Source: Gemmatimonadales bacterium (GTDB lineage: Bacteria > Gemmatimonadota > Gemmatimonadetes > Gemmatimonadales > GWC2-71-9). Taken from it: a stretch of DNA of 13,837 bases. Each line of letters opens with the position of its first letter. The first letter of the stretch is position 1. Under the pieces are notes generated by a model. The model saw nothing but the letters and a program-made list of their open reading frames with translations. It was not told the origin of the DNA and did not search any database. The translations under genes and the position numbers were made by a program. The stretch lies in the NCBI GenBank assembly GCA_013003805.1, contig JABDII010000035.1, positions 1 through 13,837 of the forward strand, given 5' to 3'. This document shows, piece after piece, positions 1 through 6,214 of this stretch.

Positions 1-1315
1 CGGCCCCACCCTCGGCCGCGGCGCGGAGCCTGGCGAGGACTTCGACCGTCGCCCGAATATCGAGGCCACGGGTTGGATTCTCCGCCACCAGGACGACCGG
101 CTGTCGCTCGAGTGCTCGCGCCACCACGAGCTTCTGCTGGTTCCCACCACTCAAGCTCGCTGCTGCGGCCGCCGGGCCCGAGGCGTCAACGGCGAACTCT
201 CGGATGATCTCCCCGATTCGTCGCCGGGCTCTCGCCCAGTTAATGCGGCCGAGCCGTCGGCCCCTCACCCAGGGAACGCCATGATCGAGGCCGAGGACCA
301 GGTTTTCGGTTAGGGAGAAGTCGGGAATAAGACCCTCGGTTGTCCGGTCCTCGGGCACGAATGCACGCGGACTCGCCACCTCCAATCGACCACGCAGCGG
401 AGGAAGCAGCCCAGCGACCGCACGTACGAGCTCTCGCTGGCCATTGCCTTCGACGGCAGCGACGCCGACGATCTCACCCGCCCGCACGGCAAAGGCCGCA
501 TGGTGGACGGCGGTCCCCTCGCGCCCGTCTCGGGCGATGTCCAGCGCCTCCGCCCGGACGTAAATCGCGCCGAGCGCGCGCTCGGACCCAGGCCGAGTGC
601 CGGGGAGTTTCCCACCAATCATGTAACGCGCCAGCGCCGTCGCGTCGAGCTGGGAAGTTGAGCCCGAGAAGGTGACCATTCCCCGGCGAAGCACAGTCAC
701 CGTATCGGCTGCGCTTAGAGCCTCGCGCAGTTTGTGCGTGATCAAAACCGCTGACCCGCCACGCTGGGTAAACCGCCGGATCACACCAAGGAGTTCGTCC
801 GCCTCCGCCGGCGCAAGCACCGCAGTCGGCTCGTCCAACAGCAAGATTCGAACGTCGGCTGCAAGCGCCTTGACGATCTCGAGCCGCTGCTTGAGCGCGA
901 CAGGGAGTGTCCAAGCCCGGGCAGCCGGATCGAGCGGCAAGCCGACGTCCTGACACAACGCACGGACCTTCTCGTGCAAGCGCTCTGATTTGAGACGCCA
1001 CCCAGCGGCCAGAGCGATGTTTTCCGCAACGCTAAAAGCGGGGACGGACGTGAAGTGCTGATGGACCATCCCAATGCCGAGCCGTCGAGCCTCGCGGGGT
1101 GATCGAATGGCTCGCACGGTGCCGTCGACCACGATATCTCCACGGTCAGCTCGGACCAGACCAAAGGCGACGTGCATGAGGGTGGACTTGCCAGCCCCGT
1201 TCTCCCCGAGCACCGCATGGAGTTCACCATGCGCGAGGGTAAAGTCGACACCGTGGACGGCGCGGACGCCACCAAAGCGTTTGTGAACTCCGCGAAGCTG
1301 GAGAGCCGGTGTCAC
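1..1315 (-). CDS. BMP-type nucleoside/sugar ABC transporter, double ATP-binding subunit (NupO/YufO-like), partial
   Basis: ATP-hydrolysing subunit of an importer of the kind served by BMP/PnrA lipoproteins (nucleosides or related solutes), on the cytoplasmic face. I translated 438 codons with no stop; the 3' end is off the left edge (family members are about 500 residues). First cassette: Walker A GENGAGKST at residues 37-45, Q-loop Q86, Walker B ILLLDE at 157-162, H-loop H194. Second cassette: P-loop lacking lysine (VEGNGQREL, 288-296), the family motif PEDR near 321-324, signature LSGGNQQ at 388-394, and AENPTRGLD at 411-419. The first signature is degenerate (LPVALKQR, 137-144). The start is GTG; another GTG lies two codons upstream at 1321, and an in-frame TGA (the NIF3 stop, 1334-1336) bars anything longer. 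No strong ribosome site is seen. It follows the NIF3 gene by about 18 bases and shares an operon with the lipoprotein gene. Family assignment is firm; substrate is inferred from family only. Confidence 0.9.
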   Translation of the reverse strand, partial: MTPALQLRGVHKRFGGVRAVHGVDFTLAHGELHAVLGENGAGKSTLMHVAFGLVRADRGDIVVDGTVRAIRSPREARRLGIGMVHQHFTSVPAFSVAENIALAAGWRLKSERLHEKVRALCQDVGLPLDPAARAWTLPVALKQRLEIVKALAADVRILLLDEPTAVLAPAEADELLGVIRRFTQRGGSAVLITHKLREALSAADTVTVLRRGMVTFSGSTSQLDATALARYMIGGKLPGTRPGSERALGAIYVRAEALDIARDGREGTAVHHAAFAVRAGEIVGVAAVEGNGQRELVRAVAGLLPPLRGRLEVASPRAFVPEDRTTEGLIPDFSLTENLVLGLDHGVPWVRGRRLGRINWARARRRIGEIIREFAVDASGPAAAAASLSGGNQQKLVVARALERQPVVLVAENPTRGLDIRATVEVLARLRAAAEGGA

Positions 1316-1333
1316 GGACACCCAGCGATTGCG

Positions 1334-2107
1334 TCAGAGTCCCGTCGGATGGTGATGGAAACTCCAGGGTAGGTCGAACTCGGCGCCGAGTCTTTGGGCC
1401 AGCGCTTGGACCCCGAACTGCTCGGTGGCGTAATGACCAGCATAGATCACGTTTAGGCCCCATTCCATGGCGTCGAAATAGGTGTAGTGAGGGCCTTCGC
1501 CCGTGATGTAGGTGTCGAGGTCGGCATCGCGCGCAGCCGCGATCATGGATCCGGCGCCACCCGAGATGATTCCGACGCGGCTGACTTCGGACGGGCCACC
1601 CGGAAGTAACATGGCTTGCGTGTCGAGTTGGTCGTTGAGCCGCTCGACGAGAGCATCGCGTGACATCAGGAGGCTGCCCTGGACACCGATTGGAATACCG
1701 TGAAGGTCTCCGAACCATCCGTTCACTTTGAGACCCACGAGACGCGCCAGCTCGACGTTGTTTCCCACCTCGGGATGCACGTCGAGGGGCATGTGGGCGG
1801 CGTAGAGTGCCACGTCGCCTGCCAGAAGGCGTTGCACGCGTGTGAGGCGCCGGCCCGTAAGGGGAATGTGGCCGTCCCAGAACAACCCATGATGAACTAG
1901 CAGCAGGGGCGACCCCGCGGGTGATTGCTCGACGACACCGTCGATGGTGGCCTGAGATGTATCGACCGCAGCGACGATCCGATCGACCGTGCCGGAGTTC
2001 CCGACTTGGAGACCATTGAGCGCATTGGCCTCATCCGGGATCTCCTCGATTCTGAGATACCGATCCAGGTAATCGGTCAGGTCGTTCAATGCCACGGGGC
2101 CACTCAT
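1334..2107 (-). CDS. NIF3/YbgI/YqfO-family dinuclear metal-centre protein
   Basis: Cytosolic protein of the NIF3 (DUF34, formerly called GTP cyclohydrolase I type 2) family, toroidal hexamers with a two-metal site; the true reaction is not settled in the family. 257 residues, the short YbgI-like form with no inserted middle domain. Metal ligands can be read at the expected places: HHG at 72-74 (H72, H73), D109 in HMPLDV, and H225 and E229 in the C-terminal GHYATEQFG motif. The ATG overlaps the TGA of the upstream BMP lipoprotein gene by 4 bases (ATGA), indicating translational coupling. The next gene, an ABC ATPase, starts about 18 bases after its stop. It therefore sits in the middle of a transporter operon, which is unusual for a widely conserved housekeeping family; whether it acts on the imported solute is unknown. 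Confidence 0.93.
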   Translation of the reverse strand: MSGPVALNDLTDYLDRYLRIEEIPDEANALNGLQVGNSGTVDRIVAAVDTSQATIDGVVEQSPAGSPLLLVHHGLFWDGHIPLTGRRLTRVQRLLAGDVALYAAHMPLDVHPEVGNNVELARLVGLKVNGWFGDLHGIPIGVQGSLLMSRDALVERLNDQLDTQAMLLPGGPSEVSRVGIISGGAGSMIAAARDADLDTYITGEGPHYTYFDAMEWGLNVIYAGHYATEQFGVQALAQRLGAEFDLPWSFHHHPTGL

Positions 2108-3123
2108 GGGACTGCCCCGGCTGCCGTACCAGGCACTGGGTCGAGGAGTCCCTGGGCGATGGAGTCCGCCGCTGCATTCACCCGTGCCTTGAGCGCCGCC
2201 GGAACCCGCTCACCGGTCATCGGGTTGAGGACATACTGGATGACTCCGCTGGCCAGTCCGAAGCTTTGCACCCGCGGCTCGAAGGTCCCGGCCTTTACCT
2301 CACGCGCCACGCTCAAGAACGCACGCGGGAGGTCGATGACGGCCGAGCCCAGGACCCGCTCGGGAGCAAGATCCGATTGATCGGCATTGGCCCCGAATGC
2401 ATCCACGTTGGGGCTTTCCTTGACGGCCTGAAACACTCCGAGTCCCGCAGCATCGGCGTTGTGGTGAATCATGTCCGCACCGAGCCGGATGAGCGCGAGT
2501 GCTGCCTCACGTCCCGCGGCGGCGTCCTCGAAGGTATTGATATAGATGAGCCGGGGTTCGGCCGCGGGGTTGACGGCCCTGGCACCCGCCACCCAGCCCT
2601 CGTACGCGGCCTTGATTGGGGGAAGCTCGATCCCCCCAACGAAACCGATGGTGCCGCTCCGGGTCATTCCGCCCGCGGTCATCCCGGCGAGGTAGCTCGC
2701 TTCTTCGAGCCGGAAGATCATCGGGGCTACCATACCCGAGGCGCGCACACCGGACGTAATGATGAACACGGTCCCTGGGTAGTCGGGCGAGACCCGTTCG
2801 GCCATGTCTTGGAACTCGAAGCCGTGACCGAAGACCAGGTCGTACCCTTGTGCAGCGTAGGTTCGGAGTGCCTCTTCTTGCGCGCCGGGCGTTTTGGCCT
2901 CGACGTGGCTCACCGCCACACCCAAGCTGTCACGGATTTGGCCCAGCCCTTGGTAGGCTCCGGAATTCCATGCCGCATCGGCAATGGAACCGGGCGTGAT
3001 GAGCCCGACCCGGAATGCGGAAGTTCGATCCTCGCCACCACAGGCAGCGAGGATCAAGAACAGTGACGCGGCCGTATGGCGACAAGAACGCGACACTACA
3101 ATTCCGACATGAGGGAGGCCCAC
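2104..3123 (-). CDS. BMP/PnrA-family ABC transporter substrate-binding lipoprotein
   Basis: Periplasmic, membrane-anchored solute receptor of the basic membrane protein (BMP/Med/PnrA) family, whose characterised members bind nucleosides. A short hydrophobic stretch ending in a lipobox (LAAC, C28 in the long form) gives lipidation, followed by the family opening FRVGLITPGSIADAAWN and conserved segments including GYDLVFGHGFEFQD and GTIGFVGGIELPPIKAAYEGW; 339 residues, a normal length. The start is uncertain: GTG at 3123 (4 bases after the bactofilin stop) gives a 27-residue leader, while GTG at 3096 gives a 19-residue signal peptide beginning VSRSCRHT, which looks more like a lipoprotein leader. 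Neither has a convincing ribosome site. The C-terminus is rich in Ala and Pro. The gene overlaps the NIF3 start by 4 bases and belongs functionally with the ABC ATPase at the left edge; permeases are expected beyond it. Confidence 0.9.
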   Translation of the reverse strand: MGLPHVGIVVSRSCRHTAASLFLILAACGGEDRTSAFRVGLITPGSIADAAWNSGAYQGLGQIRDSLGVAVSHVEAKTPGAQEEALRTYAAQGYDLVFGHGFEFQDMAERVSPDYPGTVFIITSGVRASGMVAPMIFRLEEASYLAGMTAGGMTRSGTIGFVGGIELPPIKAAYEGWVAGARAVNPAAEPRLIYINTFEDAAAGREAALALIRLGADMIHHNADAAGLGVFQAVKESPNVDAFGANADQSDLAPERVLGSAVIDLPRAFLSVAREVKAGTFEPRVQSFGLASGVIQYVLNPMTGERVPAALKARVNAAADSIAQGLLDPVPGTAAGAVP

Positions 3124-3127
3124 CTCG

Positions 3128-3550
3128 TCACGTTGCTGCGCTCAATTCACCGGATGCAGGTTGCGCGACCTGGGCTGGATCCATCTTGATCTCTCCGTTC
3201 ACGCGGCCACCTTCCAACATCACGATCCGGCGAGCCGAGATGTCACCGTTGATCAAGGCGGTAGCCTGAATCTCCACCCGGTCTTCCGCCCGAATGGCAC
3301 CGCTTACTTCCCCGCCGATGATGGCCTCTTTGGTCTGGATATCTCCCTCGATCAGTGCGTCTTTGGAGACCAGCACCTGGGTGGCTGCCCTGACGGCGCC
3401 TTGCACTCGGCCTTCAACCTTGACCACTCCGGAGGTTTCCAGATCGCCAACCACCGTAAGGTCGTTGGCGATGATCGACAACGAGGCTGGCCCGCTCCCG
3501 CGTCGCGAGCCCTCGGCTCCTTCGCGCACCGGTTCCTTAAACACTGCCAT
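3128..3550 (-). CDS. Bactofilin (polymer-forming cytoskeletal protein)
   Basis: 140-residue bactofilin (DUF583 / polymer-forming cytoskeletal family), which self-assembles without nucleotide into filaments lying under the inner membrane and acts as a scaffold for wall enzymes or other proteins. The core, about residues 22-122, shows the right-handed beta-helix pattern of short hydrophobic strands with regular glycines: VVGDLETSGVVKVEGRVQG, then IEGDIQTKEAIIGGEVSGAI, then INGDISARRIVMLEGGRVNG. It is flanked by short disordered tails, an N-terminal one rich in Gly, Ser and Arg and a C-terminal one rich in Ala, Gln and Pro. The ATG overlaps the M23 peptidase stop by 1 base (TGATG) and has a strong ribosome site. 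Adjacency to an M23 peptidase is a known arrangement for bactofilins; here parAB precede both. Confidence 0.95.
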   Translation of the reverse strand: MAVFKEPVREGAEGSRRGSGPASLSIIANDLTVVGDLETSGVVKVEGRVQGAVRAATQVLVSKDALIEGDIQTKEAIIGGEVSGAIRAEDRVEIQATALINGDISARRIVMLEGGRVNGEIKMDPAQVAQPASGELSAAT

Positions 3551-4350
3551 CAGCGAACCTCCTCCTGCACCAAGGTCATCGGGTCGAGCGAGCGGCCGTC
3601 ACGTCGGATCTCAAAATGCAGATGCGGCGCGCTCGAGCGGCCGCTGTTTCCCGACAGTCCTATCACCTCGCCTGCCGAGACGAATCCACCTGCCACAACA
3701 GTCAGCCGGGAGAGGTGTCCGTACATCGATTGGTATCCGTTGGGGTGCTCGAGCAGTACGAACAATCCGTAGGTTTCGGGGTCCGAGCCGGCTTCGAGCA
3801 CCGTTCCTCCTCCCGTCGCTCGAACCGGGCTCCCGATCGGCACTGCGACATCGATCCCAGGATGTGCTTCGTCGCGGGTGTCCGCCCCGACCTGGCCCCG
3901 CGTCACGTAGCCGGGCTCATCGAGCGGCCAGTGACTGGGGCTCGACGCACCCGCCTCGAACAGGGGTGCGACGCCGGGGGGTCGGGCTTGGATCGGGCGC
4001 GCCACCGGCGTAGTGGAAGCGAACCCGGCTGGCTCTCGGATGATATTCGCACCGATCATTTCACGCAGTTGGTTGTAGCGAGCCTCGGCGTCGTCGAGCG
4101 CACTGGCGAGCGCATGCACTTGCGCGTTGTCTTCCTCCAGGCGGGCGATGTCCCGTTTGAGGCCGGGGACACTCGTGGCTGCCCGCACAATGGGGCCGTA
4201 AAAGAAGAACATTGCCGCGAGTCCGAGCAAGAACACGGTGGCCGCGACGGCCGCCCCTACCAGGAATCGTTGAGAGAATCGCAGACTTCGCGATGTCAAG
4301 GCGCCATCCCGATGCACCACAACCGTAACGCCGCGTTTCGACTGTGTCAT
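3550..4350 (-). CDS. M23 (LytM) family metallopeptidase, membrane-anchored
   Basis: Predicted peptidoglycan endopeptidase acting in the periplasm. 266 residues: a short basic N-terminus, one membrane segment at about 29-51, a coiled-coil region at about 64-98 (LKRDIARLEEDNAQ onward), a Pro/Ala linker, then the LytM domain from about 160 to 262. Zinc ligands are present as H163 and D167 (HPGID) and H245 in the HLHFE motif (243-247), with the catalytic-type H212 in YGHLS. The domain therefore looks enzymatically intact, unlike degenerate LytM activators. The ATG overlaps the parB stop by 4 bases (ATGA), and the gene overlaps the bactofilin by 1 base. The membrane anchor plus coiled coil resembles bactofilin-associated M23 proteins that are positioned by the bactofilin scaffold; that partnership is inferred from context. 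Confidence 0.94.
   Translation of the reverse strand: MTQSKRGVTVVVHRDGALTSRSLRFSQRFLVGAAVAATVFLLGLAAMFFFYGPIVRAATSVPGLKRDIARLEEDNAQVHALASALDDAEARYNQLREMIGANIIREPAGFASTTPVARPIQARPPGVAPLFEAGASSPSHWPLDEPGYVTRGQVGADTRDEAHPGIDVAVPIGSPVRATGGGTVLEAGSDPETYGLFVLLEHPNGYQSMYGHLSRLTVVAGGFVSAGEVIGLSGNSGRSSAPHLHFEIRRDGRSLDPMTLVQEEVR
3558..3566 (-). promoter_or_regulatory. Strong Shine-Dalgarno site for the bactofilin gene
   Basis: On the minus strand AGGAGGAGG lies 7 bases before the bactofilin ATG at 3550, inside the last codons of the M23 peptidase gene. It fixes the bactofilin start and suggests strong independent translation compared with the neighbouring genes, which mostly lack a good site and rely on overlap coupling. 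Confidence 0.8.
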
Positions 4351-5219
4351 CCCTCAAACGGTTCCCCGAGGACGACTGCGAGGATCCGCGCCAGGTCGTC
4401 GTTGGAATAATAGCTGATCGTGAGGGACCCCCTGCCGCGTCGCCGAGCGGTGAGTCGCACATCGGTTTGGAGTCGTTGCCTGAGGGCGTCCTCAATGCGG
4501 CGCGCTTCGGCGGACGCGGCCTGAGGTTTAACCGCCTTGGCCTTGCGCCGCCCCTTGGTGCCTCTGACATGGTGCTCTATTTCCCGCACCGACCACCCGC
4601 GCGTGATCGCCTCTCGCGCAAGACGCACCATCGCCGAGGAGTGGGTGAGCGCGAGCAGTGTCCGGGCATGCCCGGCGGATAGCGTCCCTTTCCCGACCAT
4701 GTCCTGGACCTCTGCCGGCAGCTTCAGGAGACGAACGGCATTAGAGATCGTCGAACGATCGCGGCCCGTCAGCCGGGCGACTTCAGCCATCGGTAGCTCG
4801 AATTCATCGGCGAGCCGCTGGTAGCCTCGGGCTTCGTCGATGGGCGACAGATTGTCGCGCTGGAGGTTCTCAATCAGCGCCAGGGTCAAGAGAGTCCGGT
4901 CGTCCACCGCGCGCACGACTGCTGGAAGCGTCTTCCAACCGAGCCGTTGGGTGGCCAACCACCGGCGTTCTCCCGCGATAAGCTGATAGCCCTCGCCGGC
5001 CGGCCGTACCACCACCGGCTGCAGGAGACCGGAGGCCTTGATCGAGTCGGTCAATTCTTGCAGGGCGCCATCGTCGATTTCTCGGCGTGGTTGATAGGGG
5101 TTTGGGTGAATCGCCGCGGTAGGGATTTCACGGAGACTCCCTTCGCGCTCCGCCTCCTCTTTGGTGATGGGGCCCAACAGCGCTTCGAGGCCACGCCCCA
5201 GCCGCCGTGACTCAGTCAT
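4347..5219 (-). CDS. parB: Chromosome partitioning protein ParB (Spo0J)
   Basis: CTP-dependent DNA clamp that loads at parS, spreads along DNA and stimulates ParA. 290 residues, typical of chromosomal ParB. The N-terminal ParA-activating peptide LGRGLEALLG is at 7-16. The CTPase/N-domain motifs are GLLQP (64-68), GERRW (83-87) and ENLQR (117-121), followed by a helix-turn-helix at about 144-166 (MAEVARLTGRDRSTISNAVRLL) that reads parS, a basic linker near 220-232 and a C-terminal dimerisation domain (about 240-286). The ATG overlaps the parA stop by 4 bases and has GGAG 8 bases upstream (5228-5231). Its likely target, a near-consensus parS, lies at 6178-6193 just upstream of parA. Identity is secure. 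Confidence 0.97.
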   Translation of the reverse strand: MTESRRLGRGLEALLGPITKEEAEREGSLREIPTAAIHPNPYQPRREIDDGALQELTDSIKASGLLQPVVVRPAGEGYQLIAGERRWLATQRLGWKTLPAVVRAVDDRTLLTLALIENLQRDNLSPIDEARGYQRLADEFELPMAEVARLTGRDRSTISNAVRLLKLPAEVQDMVGKGTLSAGHARTLLALTHSSAMVRLAREAITRGWSVREIEHHVRGTKGRRKAKAVKPQAASAEARRIEDALRQRLQTDVRLTARRRGRGSLTISYYSNDDLARILAVVLGEPFEG

Positions 5220-6031
5220 CGTGTCATCTCCGAGATCGGAGTCGGGTTCTCTACCGGCGGCAGCGAGGGACGGCGCCGCAGTAACTCTTGCGCGAGGGCG
5301 ATATACCGCTTCGCGCCGAGCGATCGAACGTCATAGAGCAGAATTGGCTTGCCAAAGCTCGGCGCCTCGGCGAGCCGCACGTTTCTGGGAATCACGGTGC
5401 GGAAGACATTCGAACCGAAGTACTCGTTGGCATCTTGCGCCACCTGGCGCGAGAGGTTGAGTCGCGAGTCGTACATGGTGAGCACGACGCCGTCGATCGC
5501 CAGAAGCAGATTGAAGTTTTGTTGCACCACCCGAATGGTATTGAGCAGCTGCGACATGCCCTCGAGGGCGTAGTACTCGCACTGAATCGGGATGAGCACG
5601 GAGTCCGCCGCAGCGAGAACGTTCAGCGTGATGAGCCCGAGCGACGGGGGGCAGTCGAGCAACACAAACTCGTACTCGGCGGTCGCGCCGGACAGCGCGC
5701 GTCGGAGTGTGGTCTCACGGTCGGGCCGCTCCACCAGCTCCACCTCCGCCCCGACCAGATCCTGGGTAGCAGGCACCACGTCGAGTGCAGGCAGGGTAGG
5801 GTGGTTCAGGATCGCGTCGGTGATGGAGCGGCCATCGATCAGCACATCGTAGATCGAGCTCCGAATCCGTTCTCGGGGGATTCCCACCCCGCTTGTTGCG
5901 TTGGCCTGGGGGTCCGCATCAATCAGGAGGGTCCGGTGTTCGGCCGCGGCCAGGGAGGCGGCGAGGTTGACCGCTGTCGTGGTCTTCCCCACGCCCCCTT
6001 TTTGGTTGGCAACTGCAATGATTCGGCTCAT
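5216..6031 (-). CDS. parA: Chromosome partitioning ATPase ParA (Soj)
   Basis: Deviant-Walker ATPase that binds DNA as an ATP dimer and powers origin segregation together with ParB. 271 residues, the short chromosomal form without an N-terminal DNA-binding domain. The deviant Walker A KGGVGKTT is at residues 11-18 with the signature lysine K11, the A' motif LLIDADPQANAT is near 35-46, and a Walker B-like segment is FVLLDCPPSLG. The ATG at 6029-6031 is preceded by an AT-rich promoter-like region and has no recognisable Shine-Dalgarno, so translation may start from a very short leader. It is the first gene of a tightly overlapping run parA-parB-M23-bactofilin-BMP-NIF3-ABC. The orphan-plasmid alternative is unlikely because mnmG and a chromosomal-type parS adjoin it. 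Confidence 0.97.
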   Translation of the reverse strand: MSRIIAVANQKGGVGKTTTAVNLAASLAAAEHRTLLIDADPQANATSGVGIPRERIRSSIYDVLIDGRSITDAILNHPTLPALDVVPATQDLVGAEVELVERPDRETTLRRALSGATAEYEFVLLDCPPSLGLITLNVLAAADSVLIPIQCEYYALEGMSQLLNTIRVVQQNFNLLLAIDGVVLTMYDSRLNLSRQVAQDANEYFGSNVFRTVIPRNVRLAEAPSFGKPILLYDVRSLGAKRYIALAQELLRRRPSLPPVENPTPISEMTR

Positions 6032-6051
6032 GATTGATCGTAAACTATTGC

Positions 6052-6080
6052 GTTATAAGCAGTTATGGGATAACATACAA
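6052..6080 (-). promoter_or_regulatory. Candidate sigma-70-type promoter of the parA operon
   Basis: On the minus strand TATAAC (6052-6057, one mismatch from TATAAT) is preceded by a 17-base spacer and TTGTAT (6075-6080, matching the TTG of TTGACA). The predicted start of transcription is about 14 bases before the parA ATG, leaving little room for a ribosome site, which fits the lack of one. The region is markedly richer in A and T than its surroundings. The call is by pattern only. Confidence 0.5.
6062..6074. repeat. Inverted repeat inside the parA promoter spacer (possible operator)
   Basis: GTTAT-GGG-ATAAC, 5-base arms around 3 bases, fills most of the spacer between the proposed -35 and -10. 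A further copy of GTTAT is at 6052-6056, overlapping the -10. A repressor bound here would block RNA polymerase; autoregulation of par operons is known in some systems, but the ligand is not identifiable from sequence and short AT-rich repeats can arise by chance. Confidence 0.3.
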
Positions 6081-6177
6081 ATGAATGCGCGTTGGGTATC
6101 GTGAGAATCTGAATATACGTTCACGCCCACCAGAGGCAATGAAGCACCGTCGGCGCGACCGTCACCCAGGTGGAGGG

Positions 6178-6193
6178 TGTTTCACGTGAAACG
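6178..6193. promoter_or_regulatory. parS: parS centromere site (ParB binding site)
   Basis: TGTTTCACGTGAAACG matches the widely conserved bacterial parS consensus TGTTTCACGTGAAACA at 15 of 16 positions, and its inner 14 bases GTTTCACGTGAAAC are a perfect palindrome. It lies in the mnmG-parA gap, about 146 bases upstream of the parA ATG and 22 bases beyond the mnmG stop. It is the only such site I found in the window. Position next to parAB is where origin-proximal parS sites are often found, and ParB loading here could also influence the parA promoter. Confidence 0.95.
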
Positions 6194-6214
6194 GTCGAGT
6201 CGGGTGGTCCGGTG

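Larger units (their letters stand above)
6032..6214. other. Intergenic region between mnmG and parA
   Basis: This 183-base gap is the longest non-coding stretch in the window. It holds the parA promoter region on its left, the parS site on its right, and about 95 bases between (6081-6177) in which I see no gene, clear terminator or additional parS. No intrinsic terminator with a U-run is visible after mnmG, so mnmG transcripts might read through into parA. Confidence 0.7.

Noticed and set aside
474..1275. Several 60-175 codon minus-strand frames opposite or offset from the left-edge gene
   Set aside because: They are off-frame pieces; a single uninterrupted GTG-initiated frame from 1315 to 1 carries all ABC ATPase motifs.
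2613..2641. Imperfect inverted repeat of G and C runs (TTGGGGG and CCCCCAA)
   Set aside because: It lies in the middle of the BMP coding sequence with no T-run and no gene boundary, so a terminator role is not supported.
2089..3066. Plus-strand open frame of 325 codons opposite the BMP lipoprotein gene
   Set aside because: Its translation has no recognisable domain and is rich in Arg, Gly, His and Pro as expected of an antisense shadow; the minus-strand frame carries a clear lipoprotein and BMP family motifs.
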